Source: Massilia sp. (GTDB lineage: Bacteria; Pseudomonadota; Gammaproteobacteria; Burkholderiales; Burkholderiaceae_D). From it: a DNA stretch of 8,739 bases. Below, one piece after another: positions 1-7,885 of this stretch (the first letter of the stretch is position 1; every line of letters starts with the position of its first letter). The stretch is taken from NCBI GenBank assembly GCA_003520365.1, contig DOUW01000095.1, positions 1-8,739 of the forward strand. Direction: 5' to 3'. The position numbers were made by a program, and so were the translations under genes. The notes under the pieces were generated by a model, which was not told the origin of the DNA, did no database searches, and was given only the letters and a program-made list of their open reading frames with translations.

Positions 1-357
1 CGGCACGAACTGCCTGACCCGCTCGCCCAGCACGGCGCGCGCGCTTGCCGCCACGTCGCCCTTGGTGCTGCCGGCGTCGGTGATCACGGTGCCCGGCTCC
101 AGATACGGCAGGAGCGAGGCCAGGATAGGCCCGGTCTGGGCCACGGGCGCGGCCAGCAGCACCAGGTCGGCGCCGGCCATGGCCTGCTGCGCCGACTCGG
201 CCACCACGTCGACGATGCCCAGTTCCAGCGCGCGCGCCATCGCCTCCGGCGAACGGCCCATGCCGACGACTTCGCGCACCGCGCCCGCCCCTTTCAGGGC
301 AAGCGCGAACGAGCCGCCGATCAGGCCGACGCCGACGATGACGACCTTGCCCAGCAT
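1..357 (-). CDS. tyrA: Prephenate dehydrogenase, N-terminal part (runs off left edge)
   Basis: Oxidative decarboxylation of prephenate to 4-hydroxyphenylpyruvate with NAD(P)+, the committed cytosolic step to tyrosine. Only the first 119 residues are present. Translation from the ATG at 357-355 starts MLGKVVIVGVGLIGGSFALA, a Rossmann dinucleotide-binding GxGxxG motif (residues 9-14). It continues with a conserved APVAQT segment near residue 70 and ITDAGSTKG near residue 94. The window ends at RQFVP, just before the expected GxHP(I/M)AG substrate region. The start is fixed by homology and by its position directly after the hisC TAA (358-360), with zero spacing. I see no strong Shine-Dalgarno, so translation is probably coupled to hisC. 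The truncation is only the window edge. In some relatives tyrA is fused to aroA (EPSP synthase); that cannot be judged here. Confidence 0.93.
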   Translation of the reverse strand, partial: MLGKVVIVGVGLIGGSFALALKGAGAVREVVGMGRSPEAMARALELGIVDVVAESAQQAMAGADLVLLAAPVAQTGPILASLLPYLEPGTVITDAGSTKGDVAASARAVLGERVRQFVP

Positions 358-1461
358 TTAGGCGAGGACTTTCTTCAGCGCCGCGATGAAGGCCGCATTC
401 TCTTCCGGCAGGCCGATCGAGATGCGCAGCCACTGCGGCAGGCCGTAGGCGCCCACCGGACGCACGATCACGCCCTGCTTCAGCAGCGCCAGGTTGACGC
501 GGGCGCCGGCCCCGTCGTCGTCGCCGACGCGCACCAGCACGAAGTTGCCGAACGAGGGTACGTATTCCAGGCCCAGCTCGTCGAAAGCGGCGGTCAGCTG
601 CCGGTAGCCGGCGAAGTTGTTCTCGGCGCCCTTGGCCAGGAATTCCTTGTCGTTCAGCGCGGCGATCGCGGCGGCCTGGGCCAGCGAGTTGACGTTGAAG
701 GGCTGACGGATGCGGTTCATCAGGTCGGTGACCGCCGGCTGGGCGATCGCGAAGCCCACGCGCAGCCCGGCCAGGCCGTAGGCCTTGGAGAAGGTGCGCG
801 AGACGATCAGGTTCGGGTACTTGCGCACCCAGGCGCTCGATTCGAACTGGTGCTCCGGCGCCAGGTATTCGTTGTAGGCCTCGTCCAGCACGACGACGAC
901 GTTGGCCGGCACCTTGTTCAGGAAGGCTTCGATCTGCGCGGCATCGATGAAGGTGCCGGTCGGGTTGTTCGGGTTGGCGACATAGACCAGGCGCGTGTCC
1001 GGTTCGATGGCGGCGGCCATGGCGTCGAGGTCGTGGCCGTAGTTCACGGCCGGCACCACGATGGCGCGGCCGCCCACGCCCTGCGTGGCCAGCGCGTACA
1101 CCGCGAACGAGTACTGCGCGAACACTACCGACTCGCCCTTCTGGACAAAGGCGTGGGCGGCGATTTCCAGGATGTCGTTGCTGCCGTTGCCGAGGGTGAT
1201 CCAGTCGGCCGGGACGTCGTAGCGCTTCGACAGCGCGGCCTTCAGCTCGAAGCCGTTCGCATCGGGATAGCGCCCCAGTTCGGCGGCGGCCTGGGCCATT
1301 GCCGCCTTGCTCGACTCGGGCACGCCGAACGGGTTCTCGTTGGAGGCGAGCTTGACGATGCTGGCTTCGTCGAGACCGAACTCGCGGGCGACTTCAGCGA
1401 TGGGTTTGCCGGCCTGGTAAGGGGCGATGGCACGAACGTAGTCTGGACCGAATTGCGTCAT
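358..1461 (-). CDS. hisC: Histidinol-phosphate / aromatic aminotransferase (HisC2 type)
   Basis: Cytosolic PLP-dependent fold-type I aminotransferase. It converts imidazole acetol phosphate plus glutamate to histidinol phosphate, and in this context probably also transaminates phenylpyruvate, 4-hydroxyphenylpyruvate or prephenate. 367 residues, normal for the family. Visible motifs: PYQAGKP near residue 14; SNENPFG at 40-46; GNGSNDILE at 91-99 (phosphate-binding turn); NPNNPTGT at 163-170; DEAY at 193-196 with Asp193 for the PLP ring nitrogen; SRTFSKAYGLAGLRVG at 221-236 with Lys226 as Schiff-base lysine; and LRISIG with Arg346 for the substrate carboxylate. A longer in-frame ORF reaches back to 1533, but the ATG at 1461 gives the conserved MTQFGPDYVRAIAPY start and avoids overlap with pheA, whose stop lies 25 bp upstream. 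The location between pheA and tyrA argues for an aromatic role; a separate his-operon hisC may exist elsewhere. Confidence 0.94.
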   Translation of the reverse strand: MTQFGPDYVRAIAPYQAGKPIAEVAREFGLDEASIVKLASNENPFGVPESSKAAMAQAAAELGRYPDANGFELKAALSKRYDVPADWITLGNGSNDILEIAAHAFVQKGESVVFAQYSFAVYALATQGVGGRAIVVPAVNYGHDLDAMAAAIEPDTRLVYVANPNNPTGTFIDAAQIEAFLNKVPANVVVVLDEAYNEYLAPEHQFESSAWVRKYPNLIVSRTFSKAYGLAGLRVGFAIAQPAVTDLMNRIRQPFNVNSLAQAAAIAALNDKEFLAKGAENNFAGYRQLTAAFDELGLEYVPSFGNFVLVRVGDDDGAGARVNLALLKQGVIVRPVGAYGLPQWLRISIGLPEENAAFIAALKKVLA

Positions 1462-1486
1462 GGGTTTCGTCTCACAAAAATAAGAA

Positions 1487-2557
1487 TTAAAGGCCGACCG
1501 GGTAGGAACCGAGCAGCTTGAAGAAGGCGGCATTGTCCTGGAGCTCGGCCAGCGCGCTGGCGACGGCCGGATCCTGGCGGTGACCCTCGATGTCGACGTA
1601 GAAGTAATACTCCCAGGCGCCGGTGCGCGCCGGGCGCGACTCGAAGCGCGACATCGACACGCCGTGCTTCGCCAGCGGTGCCAGCAGATTGTAGACTGCG
1701 CCGGCCCGGTTCGGCACCGCCAGCACCAGCGAGGTGCGGTCCTTGCCCGACGGGGTGGTCGCGTGCTGGCCGATCACGACAAAACGCGTGCGGTTGTGCG
1801 GGTCGTCCTGGATGTGGGCCTGGACCACGCCGAGGCCGTACTGCTCCCCCGCCATGTCGCTGGCAATCGCCGCGAGCGCCGGGTCGCGGCTGGCCTGCAG
1901 GGCCGCTTCGGCGTTCGAGGCGACGGCGCGCCGCTCGATGTTCGGATAATGCAGGTTGAGCCAGACCTGGCACTGGGCCAGCGCCTGCGAATGGGCGCAG
2001 ATCAGCGTGACGCCGTCCATGCCCCCGCTCTTGCTCATCAGGCTGTGGTGGACCGGGATCGAGACTTCGCCGCTGATCACCGTCGTGGTGGCGAGCATCA
2101 GGTCGAGCGTGCGATTGACCGCGCCTTCGGACGAATTCTCGACCGGGACCACGCCGAAGTCGGCGCTGCCGGCCTCGGTGGCGCGGAACACCTCGTCGAT
2201 CGAGGCGCACGGCAGGCCTTCGACGGCGCGCCCGAACTGCTGGTAGACGGCCTGCTCGCTGAAGGTGCCGGCCGGGCCCAGGTAGGCGACGGTGACGCGC
2301 TTTTCCAGCGCGCGGCAGGCCGACATGACTTCGCGGAAGATGGTCTGCAGGTCGTGGCTGTTGAGCGGCCCGCCGTTGCGCTCGGCCACGCCGCGCAGCA
2401 CCTGGGCTTCGCGCTCGGGGCGAAACACGGGCGCGTCGGTCTCGGCCTTGACGTGGCCGACTTCCTGGGCCAGGCGGCCGCGCCGGCTCAGCAGGTCGAG
2501 GATTTGCGCGTCGATCGCATCGATCTGCTCGCGCAGGGGTTTGAGTTTGTCGTTCAT
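1487..2557 (-). CDS. pheA: Bifunctional chorismate mutase / prephenate dehydratase (P-protein)
   Basis: Converts chorismate to prephenate and then to phenylpyruvate, committing carbon to phenylalanine. 356 residues, the usual P-protein length. Residues 1-85 are an AroQ-type helical chorismate mutase: LREQIDAID at 8-16, Lys37 in HVK, and PEREAQVL at 47-54 with the Arg49-Glu50 pair. Residues 88-262 are the prephenate dehydratase domain: AYLGPAGTFSEQA at 91-103, PVENSSEGAVNRTLD at 138-152, and the catalytic NRTRF at 255-259. Residues 273-345 are an ACT regulatory domain with NRAGAVYNLL at 283-292 and FESRP at 305-309, matching the family's GALV and ESRP phenylalanine-binding motifs, so feedback inhibition by Phe is expected. 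I see no clear Shine-Dalgarno before the ATG at 2557, but this start begins the conserved mutase helix. Its leader contains two REP-like elements; the downstream gene is hisC. Confidence 0.96.
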   Translation of the reverse strand: MNDKLKPLREQIDAIDAQILDLLSRRGRLAQEVGHVKAETDAPVFRPEREAQVLRGVAERNGGPLNSHDLQTIFREVMSACRALEKRVTVAYLGPAGTFSEQAVYQQFGRAVEGLPCASIDEVFRATEAGSADFGVVPVENSSEGAVNRTLDLMLATTTVISGEVSIPVHHSLMSKSGGMDGVTLICAHSQALAQCQVWLNLHYPNIERRAVASNAEAALQASRDPALAAIASDMAGEQYGLGVVQAHIQDDPHNRTRFVVIGQHATTPSGKDRTSLVLAVPNRAGAVYNLLAPLAKHGVSMSRFESRPARTGAWEYYFYVDIEGHRQDPAVASALAELQDNAAFFKLLGSYPVGL

Positions 2558-2571
2558 TGTTGTGCTAACTG

Positions 2572-2635
2572 TGTTGGCGTTATCCGTAGGGTGGGCACTC
2601 CGTGCCCACGCGAACGTTTGCGTGATGTTGGCGTT
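2572..2635. repeat. 10-bp direct repeat bracketing the left REP-like element
   Basis: TGTTGGCGTT occurs at 2572-2581 and again at 2626-2635, with 44 bp between the copies. That interval contains the left REP-like palindrome. This may be a trace of insertion (target duplication) or chance similarity; a 10-bp identity over this distance is suggestive but not strong. Confidence 0.4.
2584..2609 (+). repeat. REP-like palindromic element, left copy
   Basis: Reads CCGTAGG followed by an 8-bp perfect inverted repeat, GTGGGCAC (2591-2598) and GTGCCCAC (2602-2609), around a TCC loop. A GTAG tetranucleotide just 5' of a GC-rich hairpin is the architecture described for REP elements mobilised by RAYT (REP-associated tyrosine) transposases. 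All 26 bases are identical to the minus strand of the right copy (2766 down to 2741), so the two are clearly related. No RAYT gene lies in the window. Confidence 0.65.
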
Positions 2636-2726
2636 GTTATCGCGGTATTGTCGTCATGTCGCGGCGTCACTGGGGATGATTCTGCGGCTTATCGCCCGCC
2701 CGTGGTCTTGATGACGACGACTCTGT

Positions 2727-2773
2727 GCCGGAACCGTAGGGTGGGCACGGAGTGCCCACCCTACGGTTCCGGC
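2727..2773 (-). repeat. REP-like palindrome, right copy: 22-bp perfect inverted repeat
   Basis: Arms 2727-2748 and 2752-2773 are perfectly complementary across a 3-base loop (2749-2751, GGA on the plus strand). Both strands therefore carry the GTAGGGTGGGCAC head, but the loop sequence (TCC on the minus strand) places this copy in inverted orientation to the left copy. It lies 10 bp beyond the serC stop codon. On the transcribed strand no T-run follows, so it is not a canonical intrinsic terminator. As RNA it would form a very stable hairpin that could protect the serC 3' end or hinder decay and elongation. Confidence 0.75.
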
Positions 2774-2783
2774 CGCTGGCCAA

Positions 2784-3881
2784 TCACCTACCCGCAAACT
2801 CGTTCAAATAATCGACCAGTGCCTGCACACCTTCGATCGGCATCGCGTTGTAGATCGATGCCCGCATTCCTCCGACGGACTTGTGGCCCTTCAGTTGCAG
2901 CAGCCCGCGCGCCTTGGCGCCGGCCAGAAATCGTTCGTTCAGCGATTCGTCGCGCAGGTAGAACGGTACGTTCATGCGCGAGCGGTTCTCGGGCGCCACC
3001 CGGTTCCGATAGAAATCGTCGGCGTCCAGCGCCGCATACAAGAGCCGCGCCTTCTCGATATTACGCTGTTCCATGGCCGCCACGCCACCCTGGGCCTTCA
3101 GATGGGCAAATACCAGGCCGGCGATATAGATCGCATAGGTCGGCGGCGTGTTGAACATCGACTCGTGCTCGGCCACGGTCTTCCAGTGGAAAGCCGAGGG
3201 GCAGATGGCCAGCGCGTGCTCGAGCAGGTCCTCGCGCACGATCACCAGGGTCAAGCCGGCGGGCCCGATGTTCTTCTGGGCGCCGGCGAAGATCACGGCG
3301 TATTTCGACACGTCGATCCGGCGCGACAGGATGTGCGAGGACATGTCCGCCACCAGCGGCACGCCGTCCGGCAGTTCCGGCGCGAAGTCGTATAAGTTGT
3401 ACTCCACGCCGTCGATGGTTTCGTTGGTGCAGACGTGCAGGTAGGCGGCGCCGTCGGTCAGCTTCCATTCGCTCTGCGGCGGCACGCGGGTAAAACCTTC
3501 GCCCTGGCTGGAGGCGGCCACGTTCACGTTGGCATAGCGCGCCGCCTCCTTGATCGATTTACCCGACCACGAACCCGTGTGGACGAAATCGATGGTCGCC
3601 GGTTCGCGCACGCGTCCCGCCAGGTTCATCGGGACGATGGCGTTCTGGCCCAGCCCGCCGCCCTGCATGAACAGGATCTTGTAGTTGGCCGGCACCGCCA
3701 GCAGTTCGCGCAGGTCGGCTTCGGCCTGTTGATAGATCGAGATGAATTCCGGACCGCGGTGACTCATCTCCATCACCGACATGCCGCTGCCGTGCCAGTC
3801 GAGCATCTCGCTGGCGGCCTGCTGCAGCACTTCCTTGGGGAGCACGGCCGGGCCGGCGGAAAAATTGAAGATGTTTGTCAT
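2784..3881 (-). CDS. serC: Phosphoserine aminotransferase
   Basis: Cytosolic PLP enzyme (fold type I) that transaminates 3-phosphohydroxypyruvate with glutamate to phosphoserine. It also makes 4-phosphohydroxy-threonine in the deoxyxylulose-5-phosphate-dependent PLP pathway. 365 residues, the family norm. Evidence: [11 protein letters not shown] at residues 5-15; SHRGPEF at 40-46 (His41-Arg42 for substrate phosphate); FMQGGG at 71-76; Trp105 in GSWSGK for PLP stacking; ADMSS at 178-182 with Asp179; [11 protein letters not shown] at 199-209 with Schiff-base Lys203; FNTPPT at 243-248; and [12 protein letters not shown] at 337-348 with Arg340. The frame is open to 3959, but the ATG at 3881 is preferred because it begins the conserved N-terminus and has an AGAGGA Shine-Dalgarno 8 bases upstream. 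It lies 163 bp after gyrA with no clear terminator between them. Confidence 0.97.
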   Translation of the reverse strand: MTNIFNFSAGPAVLPKEVLQQAASEMLDWHGSGMSVMEMSHRGPEFISIYQQAEADLRELLAVPANYKILFMQGGGLGQNAIVPMNLAGRVREPATIDFVHTGSWSGKSIKEAARYANVNVAASSQGEGFTRVPPQSEWKLTDGAAYLHVCTNETIDGVEYNLYDFAPELPDGVPLVADMSSHILSRRIDVSKYAVIFAGAQKNIGPAGLTLVIVREDLLEHALAICPSAFHWKTVAEHESMFNTPPTYAIYIAGLVFAHLKAQGGVAAMEQRNIEKARLLYAALDADDFYRNRVAPENRSRMNVPFYLRDESLNERFLAGAKARGLLQLKGHKSVGGMRASIYNAMPIEGVQALVDYLNEFAGR

Positions 3882-3889
3882 CGGCGTTG

Positions 3890-3895
3890 TCCTCT
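3890..3895 (-). promoter_or_regulatory. serC ribosome binding site
   Basis: AGAGGA on the minus strand, 8 bases before the ATG at 3881. It decides the start between 3881 and the longer in-frame ATG at 3959. Confidence 0.75.
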
Positions 3896-3922
3896 TGCGC
3901 CAGTCCTGGCTTGAAATGACAA

Positions 3923-3938
3923 TGCCGCCGCGGCGGCA
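3923..3938. repeat. 16-bp perfect GC palindrome in the gyrA-serC gap
   Basis: TGCCGCCG directly followed by its reverse complement CGGCGGCA. It lies in the 163-bp gap between the gyrA stop and the serC start, about 40 bp upstream of serC. There is no loop and no T-tract, so it is not a standard terminator. It could be an operator or just a GC-rich coincidence. Confidence 0.35.
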
Positions 3939-4044
3939 CCAGGCTGGCACGCACCGCAAGCGGCATTCGGGGTACAGCGAGCGACAGCCGGGACAGGATC
4001 GAATCGTTCAACAACACGCGTTCGCATCATGCCCGGCCCTGCTC

Positions 4045-6660
<2,616 letters not shown>

Positions 6661-6709
6661 TGGGCGGGTCGACTGCTTTCAGGCTGTGGTTATGAGTTAC
6701 AAGCGAAGG

Positions 6710-6718
6710 ATTTTACCA
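6710..6718 (-). promoter_or_regulatory. Candidate extended -10 promoter of gyrA
   Basis: The minus strand reads TGGTAAAAT: a TGN extension plus TAAAAT, 5 of 6 matches to TATAAT. Transcription would start near 6703, giving a leader of roughly 43 bases. The best -35 match (TTTACG) has an overlong 20-base spacer, so reliance on the extended -10 is assumed. Confidence 0.35.
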
Positions 6719-6778
6719 TGCGCGCCCCGCCGTAGCGTAAATCGGAGGCAATAGCGGCCGCTTGCCAAACGCGCACAA

Positions 6779-6807
6779 TTGACGCTTTGACACATGCCTG
6801 TCATAAA
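6779..6807 (+). promoter_or_regulatory. Candidate sigma-70 promoter for ompA
   Basis: TTGACG (6779-6784, 5/6 to consensus), a 17-base spacer, then CATAAA (6802-6807, 4/6). The predicted start near 6814 gives a leader of about 240 bases. A weaker alternative is TTGCGC at 6843-6848 with TATGAT at 6867-6872 (18-base spacer). Sequence alone does not decide between them. Confidence 0.3.
6788..6803. promoter_or_regulatory. Operator-like inverted repeat TGACA-N6-TGTCA
   Basis: Perfect 5-bp half-sites separated by 6 bases, lying inside the candidate ompA promoter and overlapping its -10. The position would suit a repressor. I do not recognise the cognate regulator. Confidence 0.3.
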
Positions 6808-6831
6808 CATTCGTCAAGCTTGCACGTTCTG

Positions 6832-6843
6832 ACAATAGATTGT
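6832..6843. promoter_or_regulatory. Operator-like palindrome ACAAT-AG-ATTGT
   Basis: 12-bp perfect dyad with a 2-base centre, 18-30 bases downstream of the predicted ompA transcription start. Too short to form a useful RNA hairpin, but of a size suited to a dimeric DNA-binding protein. Unassigned. Confidence 0.25.
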
Positions 6844-6943
6844 TGCGCAGAAACAACGAGTGAAATTATGATGCACCGCAATTGGGCGCCCTGCGTTCGT
6901 GCGTCTGTAGCGTATGTGGCAAAATGGACGAGAAGTTAATTGC

Positions 6944-7024
6944 TTGTTTCACAATGCGAAACGGACGCAACTGGACAGATGTTAATATTCTGCATACGTC
7001 GCTGCGAATAATTTACGTTTCGCA
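6944..7024 (+). promoter_or_regulatory. ompA leader segment with two mutually exclusive stems
   Basis: GAAAC at 6958-6962 can pair with the nearby GTTTC at 6946-6950 (7-base loop; two extra G-U pairs extend the stem to 7). As part of TGCGAAACG (6955-6963) it can instead pair perfectly over 9 bp with CGTTTCGCA (7016-7024). The two pairings compete for the same bases. The Shine-Dalgarno itself lies outside both. Confidence 0.3.
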
Positions 7025-7043
7025 ACGGGAAGATATAAAACCG

Positions 7044-7051
7044 AAAGGAAG
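7044..7051 (+). promoter_or_regulatory. ompA ribosome binding site
   Basis: AAAGGAAG, with the AGGA core ending 8 bases before the ATG at 7058, in an A-rich context. A strong site, consistent with an abundant envelope protein. Confidence 0.8.
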
Positions 7052-7057
7052 AAAAAT

Positions 7058-7768
7058 ATGAAGAAGATTGCAACCCTCATGCTCGCAGCCTCGGCGGCGA
7101 TCGCCGGCAGCGCCCTGGCACAAAGTGCGCCGCCGTACGCTCCGCTGACGACCGACATCCAGGCGAACAAGCCGTACAGCGCCTACGTCCAGGACAGCCG
7201 CGGCGTGATCGCGCGCGATCCTTTCGGCCTGTGCTGGCGTACCGGCTACTGGACCCCGGCCGACGCGGTCCCGGGCTGCGACGCGCCGCTGTGCGTCCCG
7301 CCTGAGAAGCTGGAAAACGGCAAGTGCGTCGCTCCGCCGCCGCCACCGGTCGCCGCGCCAGCCCCGGCACCAGCCCCGGCTCCGGCCCCGGCACCGGTCC
7401 CGACCTCGGAAAAAGTGAGCTACTCGGCTGATGCATTCTTCGACTTCGACAAGGCCGTCCTGAAGCCGGAAGGCAAGGCTTCGCTGGACGAACTGACCTC
7501 GAAGCTGGGCGACATGAACCTGGAAGTCATCATCGCCGTCGGCCACACCGACTCGATCGGCACCGATGCCTACAACGACAAGCTGTCGATCCGCCGCGCC
7601 GAAGCCGTCAAGGCTTACCTGCAAGGCAAGGGCGTCGATGCAAACCGCATCTACACCGAAGGCAAGGGCGAGAAGCAGCCGGTCGCCGACAACAAGTCGT
7701 CGGAAGGCCGTGCGAAGAACCGCCGCGTCGAGATCGAAGTGGTCGGTACCCGTACCCGCCAGCAGTAA
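7058..7768 (+). CDS. ompA: OmpA-family peptidoglycan-binding envelope protein (no beta-barrel)
   Basis: 236-residue secreted protein. Residues 1-21 form a Sec signal peptide (KK, hydrophobic core, SALA cleavage before Gln22). Residues 22-91 form a short domain with FGLCWRTGYWTPADAVPGCD and four cysteines (59, 74, 79, 90), possibly two disulfides. Residues 92-115 are a Pro/Ala linker. Residues 120-230 are an OmpA-C domain: FFDFDKAVL at 127-135, VGHTDSIG at 161-168, RRAEAVKAYL at 179-188, and NRRVEIEV at 221-228. Asp165 and Arg180 are spaced like the diaminopimelate-binding pair of other OmpA-C domains. There is no room for the eight-strand barrel of enterobacterial OmpA and no lipobox, so envelope attachment must come through peptidoglycan and perhaps the Cys domain. 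This architecture is found next to gyrA and ubiG in other Burkholderiales. It is probably monocistronic, given the downstream terminator. Confidence 0.9.
   Translation: MKKIATLMLAASAAIAGSALAQSAPPYAPLTTDIQANKPYSAYVQDSRGVIARDPFGLCWRTGYWTPADAVPGCDAPLCVPPEKLENGKCVAPPPPPVAAPAPAPAPAPAPAPVPTSEKVSYSADAFFDFDKAVLKPEGKASLDELTSKLGDMNLEVIIAVGHTDSIGTDAYNDKLSIRRAEAVKAYLQGKGVDANRIYTEGKGEKQPVADNKSSEGRAKNRRVEIEVVGTRTRQQ
7358..7393 (+). repeat. Three tandem 12-bp repeats encoding the Pro-Ala linker
   Basis: Units at 7358-7369, 7370-7381 and 7382-7393 differ at only one or two bases (ccagccccggca type). Each encodes PAPA, residues 101-112 of the OmpA-like protein. In-frame repeats of this kind can change copy number by slippage without breaking the gene. 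Confidence 0.8.
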
Positions 7769-7805
7769 TCTCCAGCCCCGCCAGCCTCGCTGGATGCTGT
7801 GACCG

Positions 7806-7830
7806 AACCCCGCTGCGGCGGGGTTTTTTT
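7806..7830 (+). terminator. Intrinsic terminator after ompA
   Basis: Perfect 8-bp stem AACCCCGC (7806-7813) / GCGGGGTT (7818-7825) with a TGCG loop, followed directly by T's (7824-7830 is an unbroken run of seven). It lies 37 bp after the ompA stop. Its position separates ompA transcription from ubiG. Confidence 0.93.
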
Positions 7831-7871
7831 CATCCCGCGCATTTTGTACCTCGCAGCCGGGTATTTCCCGC

Positions 7872-7877
7872 TATTAT
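7872..7877 (+). promoter_or_regulatory. Candidate -10 box of ubiG, possibly giving a leaderless mRNA
   Basis: TATTAT (5/6 to TATAAT) ends 8 bases before the ubiG ATG, so transcription would begin at or within about two bases of the start codon. No Shine-Dalgarno is visible upstream of the ATG. The -35 region is poor, which lowers confidence. Confidence 0.3.
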
Positions 7878-7885
7878 TCCGACCT

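Larger units (their letters stand above)
2558..2783. other. serC-pheA intergenic region with REP-like pair
   Basis: Unusually long spacer inside an otherwise tight leftward gene cluster. It contains two related GTAG-headed palindromes in opposite orientation (centres near 2600 and 2750), an 8-bp inverted repeat nested between them (2650-2657 with 2711-2718, GTCGTCAT / ATGACGAC), and a 10-bp direct repeat flanking the left palindrome. No open frame here resembles a protein; plus-strand frames crossing it are shadows of pheA and serC. I could not find a convincing sigma-70 promoter for pheA on the minus strand, nor a T-tract terminator for serC, so read-through from serC to pheA remains possible. 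Confidence 0.75.
6661..7057. other. Divergent gyrA/ompA regulatory region
   Basis: 397 bp between the divergent gyrA and ompA starts, visibly more AT-rich than the flanking genes. I find no gene or tRNA. It holds candidate promoters for both directions, two short operator-like palindromes (6788-6803 and 6832-6843), and repeats able to form alternative stems in the ompA leader (6944-7024). Individual sites are listed separately and none is proven. Confidence 0.7.

Noticed and set aside
1462..1533. N-terminal extension of HisC to 1533
   Set aside because: It would overlap the pheA coding end and adds non-conserved residues; the family start is at 1461.
2727..2773. Intrinsic terminator for serC
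   Set aside because: The stem is perfect, but no T-run follows on the minus strand, and the sequence is shared with a second copy, which fits a REP-like repeat better.
1580..3154. 524-codon plus-strand open frame crossing pheA, the intergenic gap and serC
   Set aside because: It overlaps two certain genes on the other strand and has biased, domain-free composition; its passage through the REP-like region is incidental.
7034..7039. TATAAA as a -10 box for ompA
   Set aside because: Transcription would start on top of the Shine-Dalgarno (7044-7051), leaving no usable leader before the ATG at 7058.
7013..7624. 203-codon minus-strand open frame over ompA
   Set aside because: Shadow of ompA, Arg/Val/Asp rich, no recognisable motif, and the plus strand has a signal peptide, Shine-Dalgarno and OmpA-C domain.
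7781..7793. Small CCAGC-CTC-GCTGG hairpin after ompA
   Set aside because: Only 5 bp and without a T-tract; the real terminator is 13 bp further on.
7799..7885. N-terminal extension of UbiG from a GTG at 7799
   Set aside because: The extension lies within the ompA terminator hairpin and its T-tract, adds a non-conserved hydrophobic stretch, and the normal UbiG length begins at 7886.
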